Made by a program: the position numbers and the translations under genes. Below the pieces are notes generated by a model. The model worked only from the letters and a program-made list of their open reading frames with translations. It searched no databases and had not been told where the DNA came from. Positions 1 to 12,300 of a stretch of DNA of 64,000 nt are shown here, piece by piece (the stretch's first letter is position 1; every line of letters begins with the position of its first letter). Origin of the DNA: Archilochus colubris. Its lineage: Eukaryota > Chordata > Aves > Apodiformes > Trochilidae. Where the stretch lies: positions 9,298,519 through 9,362,518 of the forward strand of contig CM041090.1 of NCBI GenBank assembly GCA_023079485.1, written 5' to 3'.

Positions 1-133
1 AAGCATTAGGAGCATAGATCCACCTCATTTCCAAATCCTGAGAGAATATTTCTAAATGTGAGATTTCCAAAGTCTAAAAAAAAAAATCTGAGATGTTACC
101 TGCAAACTGCAGCTAACTCTTTGTTGCAGTTAC
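1..133. other. Partial intron after PLA2G4B exon 16
   Basis: Begins with the exon 16 donor and runs out of the window. No coding signal seen. Confidence 0.6.
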
Positions 134-319
134 CTTTCCATTCAATAAATTTTTTCTGATGGATATAATCCTTATGGAATTCTAGGCCTCTCAGGAAGTT
201 ATGAGACCTTCCCAATAGTGGTCGTGTGGTCATAATGTCCTCAAACATTTCATACAACTTCCCTGACAAGCAAGATGGAGGCTCAATGATGGGGACTTCC
301 TCCTCAGGGGACTGTTTTT
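134..319 (-). CDS. PLA2G4B: PLA2G4B exon 16, last coding exon in window
   Basis: 186 nt. The acceptor follows 23 consecutive T on the minus strand; donor GTAACT. Encodes an acidic linker ([13 protein letters not shown]) and [23 protein letters not shown]. It exits in phase 1, so at least one more exon, carrying the catalytic Asp, lies beyond the left edge. Confidence 0.9.
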
Positions 320-3300
320 CTGAAAAAAAAAAAAAAAAAAAAAAAGAGGGAAGAAAAAACAGAGGAAAAAAAATTAGAAAAAAAATCATCCATCTCTTCT
401 CTCAGCCCCCTTTAGTGCCTGGCTTCTGCTCTGTCCCTCCCCTCCCCCTTTCACCCAGTTAGCTTGAATACATCTGCAAATAACCATTCACATTAAAACA
501 AAGAGATATTTGGTTTTGTTTAAAGCAAGCACAGCTTTTGCCTTTTCCTCTTTCCAATGACACTCTGGTTTTGCACTTTTGACTGCCAGCAGAAGACTCC
601 TTCCCATTTGCAGGCATGGGAAGAGTCATTTAAGAGACCATGAACATATTTAAATCAAAACCATTCGTATCTAGCATAAACTGTGCCTCTGGGTTAAGAA
701 ATAAAAATAAATTAGATTAAAACATCACATAATGATCATTTTGATATAGCTGAAAATCATGCTGGAAGATCCACAATGAAGCAACGCAGCATGCAGCAAT
801 TTAAGGAGAAAATCCTGTGGGAGAGATTATTCACAAACAGTACCAAAAGTCTATCTTTTTTTAATTCTGTCCTGAATAACAAGCGCTGTCTGGTCAAAAA
901 CAAACGATGATTTTGAAACTCTTACCTATATCTACCATATCTTTGGCCCATCGATCCCAGAATTCATTGGAATTTGAGGACCAGTACAAGCCATCCAGCA
1001 AATTCCTAGCAAAGATGTTTGTCCAAAGACCTGCAAGTCAAACCACATGGAAAAAATACTGTACCAGCACCAAATGTTAGCCATGGACTATTAGAAATAC
1101 CCTTCCTATAAAATTGGCCCACATGAACTGACACAAATGAAGAAGTAGGTCCCACAGGCTGCAAGCACCATCATTTGAGTGCTCATTCTGAAGAGATCAC
1201 CAGACTCAGACCGCTTACTCTATAGCACAGACTAACAAAATATCAGGAATCAATCACCCAAATGACATTTTAGAGTGTTTACTTGTGAAAGAAGGCAGGC
1301 TTTGGAAAGCATGGTGAAGCCATATAAGCATATGGCCCTTCTTTAGAAAAATTTATTCTTTAATTTTATCTCAGACTCGTATTTTCCCTTTCAGGGATGT
1401 TTTGTTTCTGTGGAGTTCAACTGGTCCAGTATTTAAATAGAATTGGCTCCATGTGCTCTAGGAAAGCAAAGAACTATCCTTTGTCATAAGGTACTCACAA
1501 AAGGAATAAATTCAAACTCTAGTAGACTTCAGTGGGAGTGAAATATGATTTTTGTCTCCACCAGTTTTTCGTATCAAAAGCTGAAATTCTGACAAGTATT
1601 TAAAATCTGCCTGGGCAGATGGGTTCCTCTGACAAATTGTTATTCCCTTTCGCCTTCAGAGAGGAGAACAGGTGCTGGAAGTTAAAAGGGGTTTTTTCAT
1701 CCTTATGGGAAGAACCATAGTTACAATAGTGACACTGTTCTCAACCCACAAAGCTCAGATGGTTCTCCCCATTGTGGGTTGTTCTGGATGAGTGATATTT
1801 TATTTTCAGCTTCTTCCAATTCTACCCCTGGGAATGCATAGCCCAGAAATATAGTGGGTGAAGTTGAAGAGCTGATGACTGCTCAGAAGAAAAAAGCTTA
1901 TTATTTTCTCAACTTGCCTTGTCCCTCCTGGTTTGGTTTAGAAAACAGGGAGGGGAACAAAGCTACAACTCTTCCAAATAGGGAGGATGGGAGGCAAGAA
2001 GCTTTACAAGGAGCAGAAGTGTACAAAAGGGGTAAGAAGCCCATTGAATCCAGCCCTAGAGCAGACCATCTGCCAAGGAAGGCTGTATACAGCCCAGTGC
2101 CCAGCTTATACCATGCTTTCTACCATGTCATCATTACTTATAGTGCACCTATAGATCACCTTCCAGATAGCAGATCCTGGATTCTGGGAGCTTCTTCACC
2201 CTCCTTCCCATGAAGAACTCACTGTCAAAATATTCTGAACGAATGGAGGCTCCGTATTTTGGTATGGATACCTCATAAGGAGAGAACTCTGCCCACTCTA
2301 CAAAAGAATAGACAGGCAGCATGTTTACTGTAATAAAAACAAGAAAACAAAATCTTCCCCTGTGGATAAAGCTATAAAACTAAAAGATTCCTGGATCTTG
2401 CTTGGTTCAGTAGTTCTGTACTGTAGGTAGCTTAATATTGCAAACCATGTTGCCTAATTCCCTACAAACTTAGAGATATTTGCATACAAAAGAAACTGCT
2501 TTTCACCTCAGAAAGAGTAATTGGTAGCTTCAAAAGCTAAGATATGTGTTTTTATATCGCGATTCTCAGATCCCACTTGCCTCTAGATCAAGAGCATCAA
2601 ATGTACAACATGTGTGATCCATCCTGCAAGGAATGACTGGTATGAAAACTTCTACTAATCCAAATCTGTCAGGTGTTTTTCACCTCAGAAAATGTCATTG
2701 GTACCTTCAAAAGCTTAGATTTGTATTTTTATATCGTGATTCTAGGATCCCACTTGCCTCTAAACCAAGAGCATCAAATGTACAACATGCAAGTGTGATC
2801 AATCCTGCCAGGAATGACTGGTAGTACCCAAACCTGTAAGGCTATGTGATAAAACAAAGCAGCCCAGAAACACATCAGCTCTGAGCTAGAAAGTGTCACT
2901 GTGGGCATGGCTGTGATCTTTCCTCACTCAACCTGCTCTGTACACGTGTTGCAGTAGCACAGTAGCCACAAACTTTAATAAATACAAGGTTTGTAAAAAA
3001 ATAACAGTTTTTTTTTCTTTTCAGTCCTGCTCATTTTAATACCTTTTGTTGAACATAGCCTGTGTCTATTTAAAGGGTGTCACATCACACCACAGCAATC
3101 AGATGCCCCTCCACTTTCATACCCTCATCAGTGGGTATTTAGGGAAGGAATGATTACATTTCACAGCACCTCCACAAACTAGGGAACAACCAAAGCTGTT
3201 TTATAGGTACAGAACTGAGGCAGAAAAAGATCATATGGATTTTTCCCACACTCACTCTCAATGCCTGTGGCAAAACTAGAACTTCAGCCCAGATCTTCAG

Positions 3301-6300
3301 AACTGCCCTGTTCATGCCTGAGGACGTTATCCAGTAGTTCTGTTCTTTCTAATCTACACCCAGCAGTTTGCAAAAAAGGCAAATACTTTATTAAAAGATG
3401 AATACTGAGTCAGGGCAAGCAACAGATATATTCCCCTTTTATTCTCCAACAAGCAAGCACCCTCCCTCCAAATCTTCCTCAGTCTCTACTGAAAGTCAGA
3501 AAAAAAAAATCTCTACAAGTACTTGCCTCTAAATTTGAAAGTACTGAACTTTTCTTCTTTCACATTGAGAACAGCATAGAATGGCAGTGGGTTCTGGCCA
3601 TACTCCAAAGCCTTGCGCTGGTCTGTGAGTTTGTACTTTCTTGGCTAATCAAAGAGATAAAAAAAAAAAAAAAAAAAAAAAAAAATCACAGTAAATCTCT
3701 GGAAGAACAAAAGGCAAAACCACAGACACAATCTACCTAAGTACAGATAGACAAGAGATGTTTTACAACCCAGAGGAATACTACAACCCAAAGGAATATT
3801 GCAACCCAGGGGACTATTACAATCCAGAGGACTATTACAACCCAGAGGAATATTTGAGTCCTTTAGGGTCCTGCACTTTCCTTCCAGGTTGCCTTTTGGA
3901 TAACCAGTAACCTCTTCATTGATATCTAAGTGCTTTTATTGCCTGTGCCGCACAGATCTTTAGGCTGAGACTAATGGTCACAGATTACTCGTGCTCCAAA
4001 GTGTCTAATTAGAACAGACTTTAAAAGAATGGATTTGTCAGGGAGAATTGCTTAGTTCTTTGTGAAAATTTGCTTATTGAAGTTGTTGGGGTCATGGGCA
4101 CCCTAGTTCATACACAGGCACCTTCAAACCATTAGCTGCCCAGGAAAATCCTGGCCACAGTAACCACTGTCATTGTTTACAAATCACACAGGGATGCCTC
4201 AGTCCCTTTGGATTTGTTCCACACATTACAGCATGTTCTCAAAGACTAAAGCCCTAAAACAAATGAGTGGATGTTTCCTGAATGTGTGTCAGGACCATGT
4301 ACATACCTGTTCGTGTAGGAACATTTCCTGAACAAGTGACCACAGAGTTGTAAAAGATGTGACATATCCTGCTTTTGCCCTCTCAGTGAGTTCCTTGTGA
4401 TAATACGTCAGATGCTCTATAGACATAAGGTTGAGCTTGCATTTTGTCACTTGTTCTTTTACTGCCTTAAGTGGCCCCTCCAGAGAATTCTGTGACCAAT
4501 CAGCATTCTCATATAGGTCTGCTAGGGTCCTAAAGAGCAGAAATTTGAGAAAATAATCCATTTAGTTGGATGATTTTGGAAAATTATCATATTAACCCAG
4601 CCACTTTCATCAAAGAAGAGAATCAGCAATTGAAACTGAGATTTTTGACCAAGAGCCAACAGTAAGAGTTTTACCAGGGAATTACATTCACTTACAACTT
4701 AAGACTTTTAAAGAGACGCACGTCTCTCACTGTGTGGAAATTAAATGTCACAGTCCTTCCAAATACAAAACTTATTTTTTATACTCACCAGGTTGAGCCA
4801 GAGGCTCCAGTGACATAGGTAATACAGTCCAAGAGATGAAGCTTCTGAAGAGCTAAGAGGTGGCCAAACATTGCTGACATTGCTCTGAGCCCTCCACCTG
4901 TTGCCATAACAGCTATTACTGGGACCTGTTCAGAACACAAGTGTTATTGTCAACAAGTTACATACACACTTGCCTACCAGGAAAAGTGACAGCTCCTTTA
5001 ATTTCCTCAGCAGATTTCATTGAAGACAACGAATTAAGACAATGAAATTAAATCAACATTTTGGCCAGTCTTAACAAGTACCTTCTCTAAATTAACCTCC
5101 TGCGATCATAACAGATAATGATATGAATTTATTATTATAAATAATAATAAAAAAATGCAATAGATGTGATTAAGAATGGATTCATGGAAGTCCTGAGCAG
5201 AGTTCAGAAAAAACACATTAAGCAAACAAACTGATACTTGGGACAGCAGCCATTCAACAGACACAATTCCAGGAAGAAAATAAATGTGTAGTTAAATATT
5301 CAACTTGGATCTTGGCAACATAACATACTTCAGGTGGAGTTTGCTATAGAATGTTCTTTCTCCACCCTAAAATATTTTGATTTTATGTGGAAAAAAAGTG
5401 TTCTGAGAATGAAAAAAAAAAAAAAAAGAAAAAAAACCAAGAAAAAAATAAACAAAACCAAAAGCAAACTAAACCCAAAGAAGGGATGACCTCATGAGTT
5501 ACAATGACCTCATGAGTTTCTATGTGAAGTGAATTTCAAATACTAGTTTTCCTATGTGGTTTGGGTTGCAGACCTCATGTCCATGTAGATCTCTTCCCAG
5601 ATGAAGAACTCTTTTCAGGGCAGAGGCAACCACTCTCTTCCTTTTCAGCAAGAATTCTTGCTCTTCTTGACAGAGCTCATACCCTAAGCGTACATCCAGG
5701 TTTTCTACGCTGAAACAAATAAATCCAGAAGCATGAGGCTGGTGTTTTAAATGTATATGGATCTGTTTCCACCATCTGCAGTCTACTAAGTATCATGAAA
5801 AATAATGGTTCATTGTTCAGATTTAGAGGCAGAAATGGAACTTCTAGTTTAAAATCAACTGCTTTGCTTCTACACAGTCTTTTTATTTTCTGGTGTTTCA
5901 GTGTAAGCTTTACTTACAGCTAAGGATAGCAAATTCAAAAATATAAAGGCTTCTTTGTGTCTTTCAGTAGCTTTGTCATATGAATCCTTTTAATTTCTCC
6001 TTGTAATTTCTGAGGAAAGGGTGACTAGAACCTAGCAAGGTCTTTCATGAGGGTTTGTACCAGAAATGTATACAGAAACAGTACAATGAAAAAATTTTAA
6101 AATAATTTTGGTTTTTTTGTTTTCTGTCTGATTATTGTACAGTGTAACATTTCACCTTCCCTCACTTGTGCTTCTTTCTATTGTTATTACCAGAGCCACA
6201 AATTTATTTTCTTGATTATACCCATGCAGTTTCAATAATTTTTTATAGACTGGATATTATGGTTATTTCAAATTCCCTTCTTCTCACTTCTGTGTCCATT

Positions 6301-9300
6301 TTGAAGAAGCCTTCAATCTCAATCTTTAGGGTTTTTTTTATACAAAAGACACGTAGTGACTGAGCTCCTCACTGATTTAAACTCAGAGATTACTTTGGCT
6401 TGCTTCTTGGCATGACTCTTTTGCCACATGACATTGAACTTTGATCTGTCATGGTGACTCTTCAGTGGTGCCTTAACTATTATATTTTGCCCCTAGTCTT
6501 GTGCATTTCTTGTGCCTAAATAAAGGATGCTCTATTTTCAAATTCACAGTTCAAAGACCAATAAAACCTTTAGAGAAAAAAAAGAGACCTCTCACCAAGC
6601 ATTGAGTTGGAGGTACAACTGCAGTGGCACATTCTGTAAACAGAGAAATGAGAGCAACAGCATGAATGACTTGAAAGAAGTGTTTGAAATTCACATTTTC
6701 AATGCTTCCTGGAATGCCCTAATGCCCTACCTGTACCACCCTGCCTACTTTTCTTTTTTTTGTTTGTTTGGTTTTTGGGGTTTTTTTTTAACTGTACTGG
6801 TAAAGTGGTAAAGAGGAGGAAAGCAACTAAACACCAAACACATTCTACAGAGAAGCAAAAGAGGCAGGAAGAGCTGAACTGGCTGGGAAACAGGAATGGG
6901 CTGGGAAACAGGATTTCTTCCTGAGAATGTAACTCCATGAACCATCCTAAGCCAACACCAGCATCCTATTGCCACCCTCCTATGCTAGAGGATGGAAACC
7001 AGCAGCCAGATAAAGACTGAGATGGACCCATCCTTCCAAAAAGGCACTGGAGGCAAAAGAGAGTCCCAAGGGAGGGGTGGGAAATCACTAGTGGCAAAAA
7101 AGATATCAATTTTCCCTTTTCGTCATGAGAAAATCTGCTGAGAAATTCTCCTCCTCTTCTTGCCTTTCATTTACTGCAGGTTCTGGGAAAGGATGCTTGG
7201 CTGTTGTTAACAGATTTATCTGGCTACATGGCAGCATCCCTCCTGTTTCTAAAGCAGCTTAGATCTTTATCTTTCCACCAGTTACCATCCTGACTGTATG
7301 CACAGAAAAATGTCAGAATTGTTCTCTAAGGGCAAGATTCAACTCATCCAACTTCAGCCATCTCCAGTGTGGGTACAGAGACCAAGCTTGAAAAAGAGCA
7401 GTGGGGTGCCCTAGGGACTTACTGGGCGTTTTGAACATTCTCCTTTAACTGCATAAGGACAGTAGAGATTGGTCTTGAACTTGCATCCAAAACTGGACAG
7501 GATTAATCATTTATTTTATTGACAAAAAATTAATACTTCTCTAAGTAAACTAACCTTTTTGACAGAAAGCTTGTATTTGCACAGATTTCCCACTTAGATT
7601 TACTAAATGAATTTTTTTTAAAATGTTCTGCTTTAAAAGATTGAATGTTACCTTTGTCTCCAAAAGATCATGTAAATAGTGAAGCACTTACTTGTCTTAC
7701 AGGCAGGGTCACTTTGACTGTATGTCCAAGAGGGAGAAATTTCAATGGTACTGTTAAGGTATCACTTAAATTGCTGTTCTCATCTTCCTTATCAGTAATT
7801 TTCTACAAGAGAACATAAACCACTGTTTTTATTCACAAAATAGAAACAGTCCAGTTCTTTACTGGTTTGGGTGACACTGAAAATAAGCAACTGAAAAATG
7901 GTGTTGTACAATGCCATTTACCTGTAGCCTGACTTTCAGAACTGGCTCCCAAGCTTTCACACAATGAAAGTAGAAAATATCCGTGTCCTCTGTGGTTTTC
8001 TGTGTTCCCTCATGAGATTCAGGCACCATAAGCACAAGATTTATACCCTCTAGGTGAAAACAGATTTGCTTAGAGAATAAAACAGGCAAAACAGCCAATA
8101 AAGGTTACACATTTCTGCAGAGTCACTCACTGTGTTCAAACTTGGCAGCTCCAAGGAAAAGGCCCAGAGATCAGTGTTACAGCTGGAGGCTGCTCAGGGA
8201 CTTTTCACTGAATTTTGTTTTGTTCTCTTTAGGGCATTGACTCCCCGTGGGTCTGGCTTTGACAGGGTTAGTTTGGTAAGCACAATTAGAGGCTGGGCAA
8301 AGAGCAGATTGAAAACAGCCCTGAGGAGAAGGACTTCGGTGTTTATTGAGGAGAAGCTCACCATGAGCCAGCAATGTGCACTTGCAGCCCAAAAAGGCAA
8401 CAATATCCTGGGCTACACCAAATGAAGTGTGGCCAGCAGGTCAGGGGAGGTGATTTTCCCCCTCTGCTCTGCTCTCTTGAGACCCCACCTGGAGTACTGG
8501 GTCCAGTTCTGGAGCCCCCAGTATAAGAAGGACACAGAGGTCCTGGAGCAAGTCCAGAGGAGGACTGCAAGGATAATCAGAGGCTTGGAATGCCTCTCCT
8601 ATAAGACAGGCTAAGAGAATTGGGGTTGTCCAGCCTGGGGAAGAGCAGGCTCTGGGGAAACCATAAAGTAGCCTTCTGGGACCTGGAAAATGAAGAGGGA
8701 CTTTTTATAGAATCATAGAATCATGGAATCAGCTGGGTTGGAAGGGACCTCAGAGATCATCCAGTCCAACTCTTGATCCACTACCACTGTGGTTCCCAGA
8801 CCATGGCACTGAGTGCCACGTCCAGTCTCTTTTGAAATATCTCCAGGGATGGAGAATCCACTACTTCCCTGGGCAGCCCATTCCAGTGTTTGATCATCCT
8901 CTCAGTAAAGAAATTCTTTCTAATCTCCAACCTAAACCTCCCCTGGCACAACTTGAGACCCTGCCCTCTTGTCTTGCTGAGAGTTGCCTGGGAAAAGAGA
9001 CCAACCCCCCCCTGGCTCCAACCTCCTTTCAGGGAGTTGTAGAGAGTGATGAGGTCTCCCCTGAGCCTCCTCTTCCCCAGGCTGAACAGCCCCAGCTCCT
9101 TCAGCCCTTCCTCACAGGACTTGTGCTGGATCCCTTCACAGCCTCCTTGATCTCTCTGGACCTGCTCCAGCACCTCAATATCCTTCCTGAACTGAGGGGC
9201 CCAGAACTGGACACAGGACTCAAGCTGTGGCCTCACCAGGGCTGAGTACAGGGACAGAATCCCTTCCCTGGACCTGCTGGCCGCACTGTTCCTGATGCAG

Positions 9301-12300
9301 GCCAGGATGCCATTGGCCTTCTTGGCCACACTGCTGGCTCATGTTCACCCTCCTGTCAATCCCCAGGTCCCTTTCTGCCACTCTGTGCCCAGCCTGGAGC
9401 TCCCCATGGGGTTGTTGTGTTGAACCTCATCCCATTGGAATCAGCCCAACCCTCCAGTCAGGTCCCTCTGCAGAGCCCACCTGCCTTCCATCTGATCCAC
9501 ACTCCCCCCCAGCTCAGTGTCATCTGCAAATTTGCTGATGATGGACTCAATCCCCTCATCTGAATCATCTATAAAGATATTAAACAGAACTGGGCCCAAC
9601 ACTGATCCCTGGGGGACACCATTAGTGACCGGCCGCCAACTGGATCAGCACCACTCTCTGTGCCTGGCCCTCCAGCCAGTTCCTAACCCAGCACAGAGTG
9701 CCCCTGTCCAAGCTGTTAGCTGACAGCTTTTTCAGGAGAATGCTGTGGGAAACGGTGTAAATGAGGAGTAATGGTCTTAAGCTGAAACTTTAGTGAGACA
9801 CTGGAACAGGTTACTCAGAGAAGTTGTGGATACCTCATCCCTGGAAGTGTTCAAGGCCAGGTTGGATGGGGCTTTGAGCAATGTGGACAAGCAGGAGGTG
9901 TCCCTGCCCATGGCAGGGGTCTTGGAACCAGGTGATCTTGCAGGTCCTTTCCAACCCTACTTATTCTCTGATTGTGTCCCCACTTCCCAGGGCAATGGAC
10001 ATACCTCGCAAGTACTTTCTGTTTTCATTAATGTCTACTTGCACTTCCAAGCACCAAACCTCACGGGACTGAAAAAGAGAGGAATGGAAATGTGTGAAAA
10101 CAGCGGATACCTCATCTGCAACAAATAATAAAACATCATGCAGAGAACCAGTGGCTATAATATAGAGCCAGCTAAACTGGTCTCAGTGCTGAAAGCAATC
10201 CAGTAAATTGCACAAAAGTAAATTCAGAGTTCATTCTGGCAGGACAGTAGCCCACTTACACTGCTTCGGAACTAACTTATCCATACAGTGGTGGACTGCC
10301 AGAGAAGGCATTCCCATCCAAGTTGTCCCAAAATAAGGAAACTGTGCAACACACTCTTGCCCAAACATATCTACACATGCATCTGACAATTATTTAGTAA
10401 GCGTGAGGGGAAACACCTGGTGATGAGTTCCTCTGTGTTGTGGCTGTCTACAAGTCACCTTCTTTCTGATCCTTATGTAGGGAAAACACAGATTTATTCC
10501 ACCCTACCTGAGTCATTCCAGTTCACCTTTAATAATTTATGCCAGGACAGTTTTCCAAGCCACTACAGGAACAACACATGCCAATCATTACAGCTATTAT
10601 ACCTCTCACAGAAAATGAGGGGGAAAGAACAGAATATGTGTTACTCTGCCTCAGGGCATTCAAGGCCCTGGATCACGTGCAAGCTTGGAGTGGTTGGCAT
10701 GAAGTACTTTGTACTCCTTAGCTGCTGGGCCAGCCCAAGGAAATAGGTGATGTACCACATGCTTACTATTTACAGAAGACGTCTCTAGGTTTTAATGACT
10801 AAAATAACTCTTTATTAAAAAACTCATTCCCCAAAAAGCTGGCACATTACATAACGCTCCAGTCGTAAGCACAGTGAATACTTACTACTGCCTTCTAAAG
10901 ACTCATCCCTTTTATAACCTTCTCTTTCATTCCTTTTATAACCTTCTCTTTTCCTGACAAGTGCCATAGAGGATTACATGAGACACAAACAGTTTTCACC
11001 TTGAACACCAATAAATATAGGGTTCTGAAACATTAACAAATGACAGCTGGGCAAAATATTGCTTTGTGATATACCTGAGGAAACACAGAAGAAGAAACAC
11101 AGCTTCTATTTTTGCCTGGAGAGGGCAACAGTTAAGTTATAACAAATGGGTATCACTTTATAATGCACACCATGCTCTTACATACCAGGGCATTTTCTGT
11201 TCTCTCTATAAAACATCAGAGAGGAAGAGGAGAGAATCAAAAGGAAGGACAAGTCACTCCAAGCTAAATTAATGTGAAACTTACCACTAGGACATCATTG
11301 GTAATGAGGTGTTCTGGAGGGCAAGGACTGAAATGAAATAAAAAAACAAACAATAGCTCTGTGAGTGTCTGATATTAAAAAAACATGGATCAAAATGCAA
11401 TAGGTAAACTCAAAGAAAGGCAGGAGAGCCCATAAAAATACCAGTGCTTAAAACTGGTACATGCTAAGATTCAGCAGAACAAAGTCTTGGTCTATGTGGA
11501 ATTGTGTCCTGCTATTAGCAAATGACCATATGACTTGTGGCAAGCAAAGACTACTATTAATGTGTTCTTCAGCTACTTATTAGGAAATGCATTTCTCACT
11601 GTTGAGAGATAAATGAATGGGAAATAAGAATTAGCTCCCACTGTACTATATGTATGACTAAAAAACACAGGGGTAAGACTTTGTCCCAAACATTTTACCT
11701 CATAAGACCTATGTCTGTCCCTCAATAGATGTAGTTATTTATTACTATGAGTAACCTGTAGAGTCTACTTACAGCAACTCTCATTAAGGCACATAATCCA
11801 ACATCACCATGTTACTCACATTAAAAGTGCTTTCATACATCTGAAAGGAACATTACAGTTAAGTAGTGTGTAATCTTTGACTTTCTGCAAAGCCCAGGGT
11901 GTTTTCCCAAACCTTAAATTCCTATTTCAGCTGCGGAGCATATTCAAATGTAAATCATGAGGCTTGACTTCCAAGCATGCAGAATCCCCACGTGCCTTGT
12001 AACTTGAAAGGTGAAAAATGTTCCTCTTATTTCTAATCTGAATCTACAAGGTTCACTTTCCAAGCACTGCTTCTCTTTCTGTCCTTTATATATATATATA
12101 CATATGGTTTTGATTGGTTATCGATTCCCAGGAGATGCTTATACCATTTTTTTTAAGGTATGCTCCAGAGATAAATTAAACTAAGATAAACAGAGATAAA
12201 TTAACTAAGAACAGATTTTCTTCTGCAGCATTTCCATGTGTAAAAATAGCAAAAAAAAGCAGCAAAGTTCTGATAATATTCAAAAGAAGTATAAAGTTTA

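Larger units (their letters stand above)
320..3526. other. PLA2G4B introns 13-15 region
   Basis: Apart from exons at 926-1030 and 2160-2297, this holds unique AT-rich intron sequence, a 23-base A run at 323-345 (poly-T on the gene strand) and a tandem duplication at 2501-2823. No other gene or RNA was recognised. Confidence 0.6.

Noticed and set aside
8132..8614. Plus-strand ORFs as a host gene
   Set aside because: Mostly old CR1 sequence overlapping the end of the intron next to PLA2G4B exon 7.
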